A stretch of DNA of 15,589 nucleotides from DATEDA01 sp035286595 (lineage in GTDB: Bacteria > Pseudomonadota > Gammaproteobacteria > Burkholderiales > SG8-39): contig DATEDA010000104.1 in the NCBI GenBank assembly GCA_035286595.1, positions 1 to 15,589 on the forward strand, in the 5' to 3' direction. Shown piece after piece: positions 1 to 7,606 of this stretch. The translations under genes and the position numbers were made by a program. The notes beneath the pieces are model-generated. The model searched no databases and had not been told where the DNA came from. It worked only from the letters and a program-made list of their open reading frames with translations. Every line of letters starts with the position of its first letter. The stretch's first letter is position 1.

Positions 1-7
1 CCCCCCC

Positions 8-67
8 GCCGCCTGACTGACGGCGGCACCCCTCCTTTCCAGGAGGGGAAACCGCCTCTTCAGCGGT
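8..67. repeat. Three consecutive hairpins in the non-coding leader region
   Basis: Three inverted repeats follow each other with only 1-2 unpaired bases between them. They are 8-13/22-27 (6 bp, 8-nt loop), 29-36/41-48 (8 bp, 4-nt loop) and 51-55/63-67 (5 bp, 7-nt loop). A further 6-bp inverted repeat lies at 103-108/116-121. None is followed by a T-tract, so none is a standard intrinsic terminator. They could be the 3' end of a transcript entering from the left, part of a structured RNA, or simply GC-rich folding. No coding region can be supported anywhere in positions 1-242. Confidence 0.4.
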
Positions 68-136
68 ACTAGTTCACGCGCAAGCCACGCCGCCGCGCCG
101 CTCGGCGGTCAATCCCCGCCGCTCGTCGTTCCTCCG

Positions 137-166
137 CTGACAGGGGGTCTACCCGTATGTCATAAC
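137..166 (+). promoter_or_regulatory. Candidate sigma70-type promoter of the minor pilin operon
   Basis: A -35-like CTGACA (137-142) lies 18 bp before a -10-like CATAAC (161-166). The -10 is preceded by TG at 158-159, giving an extended -10 arrangement. Transcription would start near 173, leaving about 70 nt before the pilE ATG. No convincing sigma54 (-24/-12) element was found between 100 and 240. This is a motif match by eye only. Confidence 0.4.
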
Positions 167-242
167 GCAGCCTGGGTATTGAGAGTTCTCACGCGACGCG
201 GGATCCGGAAGCCCGGTCGTACACCACCCGGGAGAGTTTGGA

Positions 243-713
243 ATGAAGCTCGGCCAGAACAGAGAAGCGGGATTCACCATCATCGAGGTGATGATCGTGG
301 TCGTGATCATCGCGGTGCTCGGCGCGGTCGCGCTGCCGGCGTACAACGACTACATCCTCCGCAGCCGCCTGGCCGAGGCGTACGCCAATCTCGGCGAGCT
401 GTCGACGAAGCTGGAGCAGTTCTACCAGGACAACCGGACGTACGCCGGGGCTTGCACAGCCAGCGGGACGGTCGCGAACCTGCCGACGGCGGCGAACTCC
501 AAGTACTTCACCATCAGTTGCCCGGTCGCGACGCTGACGGCCACCGGCTTCGTCGTGCAGGCGGTGGGCAACGCGGCGAACGTCGCGGGCTTCACGTTCA
601 CGATCGACCAGACCGGTCTGAAACAGACCACGGCGGTGCCGGCGGGCTCGGGTTACAGCACGAATGCCACCTGCTGGGTGCGCCGGAAAGGCTCGGGAGC
701 TGCCGCATGCTGA
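243..713 (+). CDS. pilE: PilE-type type IV minor pilin
   Basis: This 156-aa prepilin has a short basic leader ending at Gly10, followed by Phe11-Thr-Ile-Ile-Glu15. That is the class III prepilin-peptidase site with the +5 glutamate, and the hydrophobic assembly helix runs to about residue 33. Four cysteines (71, 93, 144, 156) could form disulfides in the globular head. The head, with its segments LEQFYQDNRTYAG and a late Cys-Trp, resembles PilE/ComP-like minor pilins more than a major PilA, but that distinction is inferred. The ATG at 243 has a GGAG Shine-Dalgarno at 231-234. It is the first gene of the operon, whereas in Pseudomonas aeruginosa pilE is last. It overlaps fimT by 7 nt. The product would be processed at the inner membrane and join the pilus priming complex. 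Confidence 0.85.
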   Translation: MKLGQNREAGFTIIEVMIVVVIIAVLGAVALPAYNDYILRSRLAEAYANLGELSTKLEQFYQDNRTYAGACTASGTVANLPTAANSKYFTISCPVATLTATGFVVQAVGNAANVAGFTFTIDQTGLKQTTAVPAGSGYSTNATCWVRRKGSGAAAC

Positions 714-720
714 GCTCCCG
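694..720 (+). promoter_or_regulatory. Stem-loop covering the fimT ribosome binding site and start codon
   Basis: A perfect 8-bp inverted repeat (694-701 with 713-720) encloses an 11-nt loop. The fimT Shine-Dalgarno GGGAG (695-699) is in the left arm and the fimT ATG (707-709) is in the loop. The pilE stop codon (711-713) reaches the right arm. A ribosome terminating on pilE would open the stem, so this looks like a translational-coupling device. The pairing is seen directly; the function is inferred. Confidence 0.5.
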
Positions 721-1282
721 CAACCGGGGATTCACCCTCATCGAGCTGTTGCTGGTCATCGCCGTGATCGGGGTCCTCCTCATGGTCGGGCTGCCCTCGT
801 ACAGCATCTGGATGCAGAACCTGCGCATCCGCGGGGCCACCGAGTCGGTGCAGAACGGCCTGCAGATGGCGCGCGCCACCGCGATCGCGCGGAACACCCA
901 GGCGATTCTGGTGTTCCAGCCGGCGAGCTTGAGCTACTTCGTGTACACGGTTCCGAACGCCGGCCTGACGCCCGCCGACTGGCAGGATCCCGATGCCACC
1001 CCCGGGGCGGTGGACATGGTCCGCCGGCACAACCAGGCCGACGACGCGGGGGGCGCGAGCGCGACGTTCGCGGGCGGGGGCTACATGGTCACGTTCAGCC
1101 CGCTCGGAGCGATCGTGGCCAACCCCGACGCCTCGGCAGCGCTGACGCAGATCGACATCGCGTCGGCGACGAGCACCGACCCGGCGATCCGGCCGCTGCG
1201 GATCGTGATCAACCCGGGCGGCTCGACCCGGAGCTGCGATCCGTCGCCGGCGCTCGCCGCCGACGATCCGCGCAAGTGCTAG
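707..1282 (+). CDS. fimT: FimT/GspH-type pseudopilin (minor pilin)
   Basis: This 191-aa protein begins with an 8-residue leader ending in Gly8, then Phe-Thr-Leu-Ile-Glu13: a prepilin cleavage site with Glu at +5. A hydrophobic helix runs to about residue 29. The following segment, with its pattern LQMARATAIARNTQAILVF, is typical of the GspH/FimT (FimU) family, which caps or sits near the tip of type IV pili and type II pseudopili. Two cysteines lie in the last 20 residues. The ATG at 707 is chosen because it directly precedes the leader and has GGGAG 7 nt upstream. The gene overlaps pilE by 7 nt, and its stop codon is embedded in the Shine-Dalgarno of pilV. FimT and FimU are closely similar names for this position, so the symbol is approximate. 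Confidence 0.85.
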   Translation: MLSSRNRGFTLIELLLVIAVIGVLLMVGLPSYSIWMQNLRIRGATESVQNGLQMARATAIARNTQAILVFQPASLSYFVYTVPNAGLTPADWQDPDATPGAVDMVRRHNQADDAGGASATFAGGGYMVTFSPLGAIVANPDASAALTQIDIASATSTDPAIRPLRIVINPGGSTRSCDPSPALAADDPRKC

Positions 1283-1293
1283 GAGGAGACGCG

Positions 1294-1725
1294 ATGCAAA
1301 CCGGGTCCATCAGACAGCAGGGCGGCGCGACGCTGCTCGAGATCCTCGTGTCGGTCCTGATCCTCTCGCTCGGCATCCTGGCGCTGGTCGGGCTGCAGGC
1401 GAGGTCGATCACCGCCGCGGGCGACGCGAAGTACCGCGTGGAAGCGACCAACTACGCCGACCAGATCGTCGGCCAGATGTGGGCCGACCGCGGGGTCAAC
1501 GGCATAAACCTTGCCAGCTACCCCACCTTCGCCGCGCCGGCCGCCGCCGCATGGCAGGGGCGAGTCGCGGCCGCGTTGCCGGGGCCGGGCGCGGGGGCGA
1601 TCGCCGTGACGGCCGACCCGAACGGCTATCTGGTGACGGTCACCGTCAGCTGGATGCCGCCCGGGCTGCCGAGCGGCGCGCCGGCCAACAGCGTCGTCGT
1701 CCAGACGCGCATCGACAATCCGTGA
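1294..1725 (+). CDS. pilV: Type IV pilus minor pilin PilV
   Basis: This 143-aa prepilin has a leader ending at Gly11, mature N-terminus Ala12-Thr-Leu-Leu-Glu16 (Glu at +5), and a hydrophobic helix containing EILVSVLILSLGILALVGLQ. That pattern is characteristic of PilV. Ala rather than Phe is the first mature residue. The ATG at 1294 has a full AGGAGG (1281-1286) upstream, the best ribosome binding site in the operon, and it overlaps the fimT stop codon. The gene sits 11 nt after fimT and 14 nt before pilW, the conserved fimT/U-pilV-pilW-pilX-pilY1 order. PilV would link other minor pilins in the tip priming complex. No cysteines are present. Confidence 0.85.
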   Translation: MQTGSIRQQGGATLLEILVSVLILSLGILALVGLQARSITAAGDAKYRVEATNYADQIVGQMWADRGVNGINLASYPTFAAPAAAAWQGRVAAALPGPGAGAIAVTADPNGYLVTVTVSWMPPGLPSGAPANSVVVQTRIDNP

Positions 1726-1739
1726 ACCGAGGATCCACC

Positions 1740-3050
1740 ATGACGCACAGGATCAAGCAACTCGGCGTCAGCCTCATCGAGCTGATGGTGGCGATGGCGA
1801 TCGGGCTGGTGGTGATGCTCGTCGTCTTCCAGCTGTTCTCGGTCTCGGAGGGCACGCGCCGCACGTCGATCGCCGGCAGCGACGCGCAGATGAGCGCGGC
1901 GATCGCCGTCACCGCCTTGCAGGACCAGATCCGCAACGGCGGCTACGGGCTGGTCGACCGGTTCCGCGACCTCGCCAATACGCCGTTCTCGGCGCTCGGC
2001 TGCAACGTGGTCGGCACGGATGTCCGCACTGGCACCCCCGTCGGGGTCGCGTTTCCGCTCGCGCCGGTCGTGATCGCTGCGGGGGCGGGCGCGACGGCTT
2101 CGGACACGATCACCATCACCTACGCCGACCTGCCGTACCCGACGGTCCCCACCCCCCTGATGCAGAGCATGGCAACCACGACGGACCCGTCGATCCTCGT
2201 GAACAACCGCTACGGCATCCGGCCCGGGGATGTGCTCGTGCTCGCCCAGGCCGACCCTACCCCGCCCGGGAACGTCGTCGCCTGCAGGCTGATCGAGGCT
2301 ACGGGCACGCCGACCAACCCGCCGAACCCCGATCCGAACGCCAATAGCATGGTCCAGCGGGGCACCGCCCCGTACCTCATCGGCACCACCCTTACGAGCG
2401 TGCGCTTCAACGGCGCCACCGGGATCTCGCCGCTGCCGTTCACGCCCAGCCAAGCGTTGACGACCGACGGCGCCGTCTACAACCTCGGCCGCGGCCCCTC
2501 GGTCGTACAGTTCGCGTTGGCCGATATGAGCCCGGTCGACACGATCGCCGAGACGCTTACGATGGCCCAGCTCCTCGGCTCCTCGACGGCCGCCGGCGCG
2601 ACCCAGCCCCAGCAGCTCGTCGAGGGGATCGTCGCCTTCCGGGCGCAGTACGGCGTCGGCGTCGACACGACGGCGCCGGCCGACGGGATCGCCGACCAGT
2701 TCAACCCAGCCGTCGCCACGGTGAACCAGGCCGCCGCCCCCGGACAGAGCGCCTGGCAGAACCCCACGAGCGCCGCCAACCCTTGTCCGCCCTTGGCGGT
2801 GGGGGGACCCACCGGTTGCCAGTGGGGCCTGATCCTCGCCGTGCGCTTCGCCGTGCTCGCGCGGAGCAACCTGATCGAAAGAAAGGATCCGGTGACCAAC
2901 ACCTGCACCGCGACGCCGGCGACCTCGCCCGAGCTCACCTGGGCCGGCGGGACGTTCGACGTCTCCAACATTCCCGACTGGCAGTGCTACCGCTACAAGA
3001 GGTTCGAGGCGGTGGTGCCGCTCCGCAACATGATCTGGATGCCGACATGA
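1740..3050 (+). CDS. pilW: Type IV pilus minor pilin PilW
   Basis: This 436-aa prepilin has its leader ending at Gly9 and mature N-terminus Val10-Ser-Leu-Ile-Glu14 (Glu at +5). It is followed by the PilW-typical helix LMVAMAIGLVVMLVVFQLF. The large globular head has the usual family ending, where a Cys-Tyr-Arg-Tyr stretch leads into VVPLRNMIWMP. The length is within the larger members of the family. GAGGA at 1729-1733 lies 6 nt before the ATG. The stop TGA (3048-3050) overlaps the pilX start as ATGA, implying translational coupling. PilW would assemble with PilV, PilX, FimT and PilE into the tip complex that initiates pilus assembly and holds PilY1. Confidence 0.88.
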   Translation: MTHRIKQLGVSLIELMVAMAIGLVVMLVVFQLFSVSEGTRRTSIAGSDAQMSAAIAVTALQDQIRNGGYGLVDRFRDLANTPFSALGCNVVGTDVRTGTPVGVAFPLAPVVIAAGAGATASDTITITYADLPYPTVPTPLMQSMATTTDPSILVNNRYGIRPGDVLVLAQADPTPPGNVVACRLIEATGTPTNPPNPDPNANSMVQRGTAPYLIGTTLTSVRFNGATGISPLPFTPSQALTTDGAVYNLGRGPSVVQFALADMSPVDTIAETLTMAQLLGSSTAAGATQPQQLVEGIVAFRAQYGVGVDTTAPADGIADQFNPAVATVNQAAAPGQSAWQNPTSAANPCPPLAVGGPTGCQWGLILAVRFAVLARSNLIERKDPVTNTCTATPATSPELTWAGGTFDVSNIPDWQCYRYKRFEAVVPLRNMIWMPT

Positions 3051-3697
3051 CACACCCAACCCGCTCGCAGCGGACCGCCCAGCGCGGCGTGGTCCTGTTC
3101 ATCACCCTGGTCGTACTGGTGGCGCTCGCGCTCGGCGCGCTCGCGATGTTCCGCGGCAGCCTCGGCGCGTCGATGGTCGCGACCAACGTGGTCTACCGGC
3201 AGGCGGCGCTCAACCTCGCCGACAACGGGGTGCAGCTCGCCACCGCGGCGATCGGGGCCAAGGCCGCCGCCGGACAGATCAACGCCGACGACAGCGTGAA
3301 CGGGTATTTCTCGGCCATTCCGACGAACGAGCCGGCGAGCTACGCCGATACGGCCATCTGGAACTGCGGCGCCGACGCGGTCTGCCCGACCGCCGCCCAG
3401 GTCTGCAACAGCGACTCGGCGTGCATCGCCGCGCTGACGAAATCAGGCGGCCAGGACCTGATCGTCTACTACAAGGTCCACCGGATGTGCACGGTCCCCA
3501 ACGCCGCCTACAACGCCGCGAACAACCGCTGCGCCCTCACGGTGAGGACCGGGGGCACCTCGCCCGGGGGCAGCCTCGGCATCGGCGCCACGCAGTTCAC
3601 CGGCAACCCGATGCTCTATTTCCGGATCACGACCCGCGTCGACGGTCCGCGCAACACCCGGATGGTCACCCAGACCGTGGTGGCCCTCCAGACCTGA
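3047..3697 (+). CDS. pilX: Type IV pilus minor pilin PilX
   Basis: This 216-aa protein has N-terminal QRG followed by a hydrophobic run (VVLFITLVVLVALALGALAMF), matching the PilX N-terminal domain. Gly14 would be the -1 residue of the prepilin site, but position +5 is Ile19 rather than Glu. Loss of Glu5 is also known for the tip pseudopilin GspK and suggests a position at or near the pilus tip. Several cysteines in the middle (segments with NCGADAVC, QVCNSDSAC) probably form disulfides. The start overlaps the pilW stop by 4 nt (ATGA), with no strong Shine-Dalgarno, so expression likely depends on coupling to pilW. pilY1 follows after 18 nt. Confidence 0.85.
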   Translation: MTHPTRSQRTAQRGVVLFITLVVLVALALGALAMFRGSLGASMVATNVVYRQAALNLADNGVQLATAAIGAKAAAGQINADDSVNGYFSAIPTNEPASYADTAIWNCGADAVCPTAAQVCNSDSACIAALTKSGGQDLIVYYKVHRMCTVPNAAYNAANNRCALTVRTGGTSPGGSLGIGATQFTGNPMLYFRITTRVDGPRNTRMVTQTVVALQT

Positions 3698-3715
3698 GTT
3701 TGCTAGGAGACGACC

Positions 3716-6700
3716 ATGAAGCCCAGCCTCCATTTCAACCCCCGACCCGCGGCGCTGAGGGCGCTCGCGGCCGCCGTCGCGCTCGGCGCAGCTGCGGCTG
3801 CCCATGCGCAGCTCACCGACCTCTCGAACGTGCCGCTGCAGACCTCGGTCAGCACCGCGGTGCGGCCGAACCTGATGTACATCCTGGATGCGTCCGGGTC
3901 GATGGGCGGGGACCACCTGCCCGACTATGTCTCCGGAAACCACTGCCGGGGCGACGACGGGAACACGTTCCAGGACTGCAGTCGAGGCGACGTGCCGTGG
4001 TATGCGTCTGCGTTCAACGGGAACTACTACAACCCGCAGGTCACGTACGCGCCGCCGCCCATGCCCGTGGGCTGGACCGGCACCAACTTTGTCCCGCAGA
4101 ACGCTGCCAACACCACCAACTGGACCCAGGTCTGGAACAACCCGTTCCTCAACGCGACGGCCAAGGACAACATCGCCACCGCCTACCGCGAGGTCTATGC
4201 GTGCGACGGGAACAGCTACGACGCGAGCTGCAAGCGGAACGGCATCAACACCAGCCCCGGCGCCTACGTCCCCTTCAACTACTGGACCCAGGGCCTGCCG
4301 TTCAACTCCGGCAACCCGGACGAGCGCGAGTACGCGGACAACAGCAACCCCCACTACTACGACATCATCCCGCAGGAGTTCTGCAGCGACCTCGACATGA
4401 CGACCTGTCAGGCGACGCAGACCGCGGTGTTCGCATTCCCTTCCTACGTCCGGTTCTGCCGCACGACGACCGCGGCGACCCAGGCCGCGGTGCCGACCGG
4501 CGGCTCGCCGGCGCTGTGCATCGGGAAGTACATCGACCAGGGTGCGACCCAGTGGACCCGGCCGCGCTACGGCAAGTTCCAGCGCGTCGACATCGTGCCG
4601 GCGACGGCGACCTACGCCGGCCGCCCCAGCCGTACCGACTGCGTGGGGGCCCCGACCTGCACGTATGCCGAGGAAATGACCAACTTCGCGAACTGGTACG
4701 CCTACTACCGGACGCGGATGCAGATGATGAAGAGCGCCACCGGGCACGCGTTCATCGACCTCGACGACCGCTACCGCATCGGGTTCATCACCATCCGGCC
4801 CGGGAACGACGTCAACAACTCGGCCGGCACCGGCAACCCGGTCAACGCGGCGCGGTTCCAGCCGGTCGCGACGTTCGACAGCGCGCAGAAGCTCGTCTTC
4901 TTCCAGAAGCTCTACGCGCAGACCGCGGGCAGCTACACCCCGCTGCGCGAGGCGCTCTCGCGGGTCGGGCGCTACTTCGCCAAGCAGACGGGCGGGATCA
5001 ACACCGGCATGAACACCGGCGTGGGCCTGGACAAGGACCCGGTCGAGTATTCCTGCCAGCAGAACTTCGCGCTGCTCACGACCGACGGTTACTGGAACAC
5101 CGAAGAGGGCCGGAACCTCAGCGGCGGCTCCATGTCCAGCACCAACGTGGACAACACCAACGCCGGTTACGCGAAGCGCGCGGACGGGGCGTACGACGGC
5201 GGGATCGCCGGGTCGACCGGCACGCTCGCCGACGTGGCGCTCTACTACTATCAGACCGACCTCCGCACCACCGCGCTCGGGAACTGCACGAGCGGCGCGA
5301 CCGGCCTGAACATCTGCCAGAACAACGTGCCGACGTCACCCACGGACGTGAACGACACCCAGCACATGGTGACGTTCACGCTCGGTCTCGTGGACGGCCT
5401 GATGCGCTACCAGCCCGACTACGACACCGCGACGAACAGCGACTTGGCGAGGATCAAGAGCGGCACCACCGGCTGTTTCTGGTCGGGGTCCGGCGCCTCC
5501 GGCACCTGCAACTGGCCGGTGCCCCAGCAGAACCTGCAATCGGCGCTCGACGATCTCTGGCACGCCGCGGTGAACGGGCGGGGCAAGTACTACAACGCCC
5601 GCGACCCCGAGACGCTCGCGTTCGGCCTGAAGAACGCGCTTTCGAGCGTAGTGTCGCAGGTCGCTGCGGCGGCCGCGGCGGCGACCTCCACGCCGAACAT
5701 CAACCAGTTCGACAACTTCGTCTTCTCGTCGACCTACCGGACCGTCACCTGGGACGGCGAGGTCATCGCGCGCAACATCGACCCGGCGACCGGTAACGTG
5801 CTTCCCACCGTCGTGTGGAGCGCCCAGACCCAGCTCGACGCGGTGGCCCCGGCGGCCCGGAAGATCTACGTCCGCAACGGCACCAGCTTCGCGAACTTCG
5901 ACTTCGCGACCTTGCCCGGCGCAGTGCAGGGCTTCTTCACCAACAAGTGCTCGCTGCTCTCCCAGTGCACGGACCTGACCGCGACGCAGCAGGCGACCGT
6001 GAACGACGGCACCACCCTGGTCAACTACCTGCGCGGGGACAAGACCAACGAGCCGGATCTCTTCCGCCAGCGCGACCACATCCTCGGCGACACGGTGAAC
6101 GCGGTCCCGGTGTACGTGTCGAAACCGAACTTCCAGTTCGGCGACGCGGTGACGCCCAACTACGGCGCGTTCAAGGCCGCCCAGGCGAGCCGCACGCCGG
6201 CCCTCTACGTGGGCGCGAACGACGGCATGCTGCACGCCTTCAACGGGACCACCGGCGCCGAGATGTGGGCGTACGTGCCGACGATGGTGATGGCGAACAT
6301 GCCCCTCCTCGGCGACAAGAACTACTCGATCAAGCACACCTACCTCGTCGACGGCACGGCGACGGTCATGGACGCCTACTTCGGCGGCGCCTGGCACACG
6401 GTGCTGGTCGCCGGGCTGAACAAGGGCGGCCAGGGCTTCTACGCGCTCGACGTCACCGATCCGGCGAACCCGCTCCCGCTGTGGGAGATGTGCACCGATG
6501 CGACGCTGTGCACCAGCGCCGACCCGAACATCGGCTTCACGTTCGGCAACCCGGTGATCACCAAGCGCCAGTCCGACGACAAATGGGTGGCGCTGCTCAC
6601 CTCCGGGTACAACAACGCCGACGGCCAGGGCTGGCTCTACGTGGTCGACCTCCAGACCGGCGCGATCCTCGACAAGGTGAGCACGCTCGCCGGCAGCACG

Positions 6701-7495
6701 GGAACGCCCAGCGGTCTCGCCAAGGTCACCGGGCTCGCGAACAACTTTGCGGTCGACAACACGGTGCTCGCGGTCTACGCGGGCGATCTGCTCGGCAACG
6801 TCTGGAAGTTCGACATGACCGTGTCGCCGCCCACGGTCCAGCGGCTCGCCCTGACCACCGACCCGGGCGGCGTCGCCCAGCCGATCACGACCCGGCCGGA
6901 GATCACCCGGATCAACAGCGAGCTGGTCCTCTACGTGACCACGGGCGAGTACCTGGGCCTCACGGATCTCGCGACGATCCAGACCCAGACGGTGTACGCG
7001 TTCAAGGACACCGACGCCGACCTCGGCGCGCTGCGTGCGAACAGCGGCATGCTGACGAACACGCCCGTGGTGAACCCCGACGGCAGCGTGACGATCCCCG
7101 CCGGCTTCAACGTGAACTGGACCAGCCAGGTCGGCTGGTACGTGGATCTGCCGCGCGCCGGTGAACGGGTCAACATCGATCCGCAGCTCATCCAGGGCAC
7201 CCTGCTCGTGGTCAGCAACCAGCCCGACACGAACGCCTGCAGCACCGGGGGCCAGAGCTTCTTCTACCAGTTCGACTACGCCAACCCCACCGCGATCTCG
7301 AGCTCGACGAACGGCACGACGCTCGGGGTGAAGATCGGCAGCGCAGTCGCGGTCGGTCTGACGGTCATCAAGCTGCCGAGCGGCGCGGTGAAGGCCCTGA
7401 TCCCGACGGCCGACACCAAGATCCAGAGCTTCGAGGTGCACTTCGGCAGCGGCAGCGTGTCGACCCGCCGGATCGGCTGGCGGCAGCTGTTCTAG
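3716..7495 (+). CDS. pilY1: Type IV pilus tip adhesin/assembly protein PilY1
   Basis: This 1259-aa secreted protein has a Sec signal peptide, with predicted cleavage after AHA near residue 31. The N-terminal half is a von Willebrand A domain. Its metal-ion (MIDAS) residues are visible as DASGS (58-62), Thr408 in SYTPLREAL and Asp457 in TTDGYWN. The C-terminal half is the PilC/PilY1 beta-propeller, with LRGD (772-775, which includes an RGD), VGANDGMLHAFN from 832, VDG at 878-880 and NKGGQGFYALDV from 902. Asp1098, 1100 and 1102 (DTDAD) form a possible EF-hand-like calcium loop. PilY1 sits at the pilus tip on the minor-pilin complex and acts in pilus extension, adhesion and surface sensing. In Pseudomonas aeruginosa it feeds into c-di-GMP signalling. 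AGGAG at 3705-3709 supports the ATG. It is the last gene before a strong terminator. Confidence 0.92.
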   Translation: MKPSLHFNPRPAALRALAAAVALGAAAAAHAQLTDLSNVPLQTSVSTAVRPNLMYILDASGSMGGDHLPDYVSGNHCRGDDGNTFQDCSRGDVPWYASAFNGNYYNPQVTYAPPPMPVGWTGTNFVPQNAANTTNWTQVWNNPFLNATAKDNIATAYREVYACDGNSYDASCKRNGINTSPGAYVPFNYWTQGLPFNSGNPDEREYADNSNPHYYDIIPQEFCSDLDMTTCQATQTAVFAFPSYVRFCRTTTAATQAAVPTGGSPALCIGKYIDQGATQWTRPRYGKFQRVDIVPATATYAGRPSRTDCVGAPTCTYAEEMTNFANWYAYYRTRMQMMKSATGHAFIDLDDRYRIGFITIRPGNDVNNSAGTGNPVNAARFQPVATFDSAQKLVFFQKLYAQTAGSYTPLREALSRVGRYFAKQTGGINTGMNTGVGLDKDPVEYSCQQNFALLTTDGYWNTEEGRNLSGGSMSSTNVDNTNAGYAKRADGAYDGGIAGSTGTLADVALYYYQTDLRTTALGNCTSGATGLNICQNNVPTSPTDVNDTQHMVTFTLGLVDGLMRYQPDYDTATNSDLARIKSGTTGCFWSGSGASGTCNWPVPQQNLQSALDDLWHAAVNGRGKYYNARDPETLAFGLKNALSSVVSQVAAAAAAATSTPNINQFDNFVFSSTYRTVTWDGEVIARNIDPATGNVLPTVVWSAQTQLDAVAPAARKIYVRNGTSFANFDFATLPGAVQGFFTNKCSLLSQCTDLTATQQATVNDGTTLVNYLRGDKTNEPDLFRQRDHILGDTVNAVPVYVSKPNFQFGDAVTPNYGAFKAAQASRTPALYVGANDGMLHAFNGTTGAEMWAYVPTMVMANMPLLGDKNYSIKHTYLVDGTATVMDAYFGGAWHTVLVAGLNKGGQGFYALDVTDPANPLPLWEMCTDATLCTSADPNIGFTFGNPVITKRQSDDKWVALLTSGYNNADGQGWLYVVDLQTGAILDKVSTLAGSTGTPSGLAKVTGLANNFAVDNTVLAVYAGDLLGNVWKFDMTVSPPTVQRLALTTDPGGVAQPITTRPEITRINSELVLYVTTGEYLGLTDLATIQTQTVYAFKDTDADLGALRANSGMLTNTPVVNPDGSVTIPAGFNVNWTSQVGWYVDLPRAGERVNIDPQLIQGTLLVVSNQPDTNACSTGGQSFFYQFDYANPTAISSSTNGTTLGVKIGSAVAVGLTVIKLPSGAVKALIPTADTKIQSFEVHFGSGSVSTRRIGWRQLF

Positions 7496-7520
7496 GAAGC
7501 ACCTCCGCAAGCGCCTTCTG

Positions 7521-7556
7521 ACGGCCGCCGGTCCCCGACCGGCGGCCGTTTTCTTT
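7521..7556 (+). terminator. Intrinsic terminator of the pilus operon
   Basis: A perfect 12-bp GC-rich stem (7521-7532 with 7538-7549) has a 5-nt loop and is followed by TTTTCTTT. It lies 25 nt after the pilY1 stop codon and closes the pilE-pilY1 operon. Confidence 0.93.
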
Positions 7557-7570
7557 GGATCCCCCGGGGT

Positions 7571-7599
7571 TAGACAAAGTCCAAGCGGTTGGGTAACAT
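7571..7599 (+). promoter_or_regulatory. Promoter of the fur-family gene, predicting a leaderless mRNA
   Basis: TAGACA (7571-7576, 5/6 match to the -35 consensus) is separated by exactly 17 bp from TAACAT (7594-7599, 4/6 match to the -10). The expected start of transcription, 7-8 nt downstream, is at 7606-7607, which is the ATG itself. No Shine-Dalgarno precedes that ATG. This is a motif-based prediction. Confidence 0.5.
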
Positions 7600-7606
7600 C
7601 TTTGTC
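7573..7606. promoter_or_regulatory. Inverted repeat around the fur-family promoter, possible operator
   Basis: GACAAAG at 7573-7579 and CTTTGTC at 7600-7606 are perfect inverted copies separated by 20 bp. The left arm overlaps the -35 element. The right arm fills the space between the -10 element and the ATG. This placement suits an autoregulatory operator. It does not match the classical Fur box or the known Irr iron-control element, so the binding protein is uncertain. Confidence 0.4.

Noticed and set aside
40..90. Resemblance to parts of a c-di-GMP-I (GEMM) riboswitch near 49-87 and near 8311-8330
   Set aside because: Fragments such as GGGGAAACC and GCGCAAGCCAC recall the consensus. However, the order, the GNRA tetraloop and the second-helix core could not be fitted. 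A covariance-model search would decide it.
7589..7606. Upstream TTG start for the fur-like gene
   Set aside because: It would place the start codon inside the promoter spacer, before the -10 element, and adds six residues not expected in the family.
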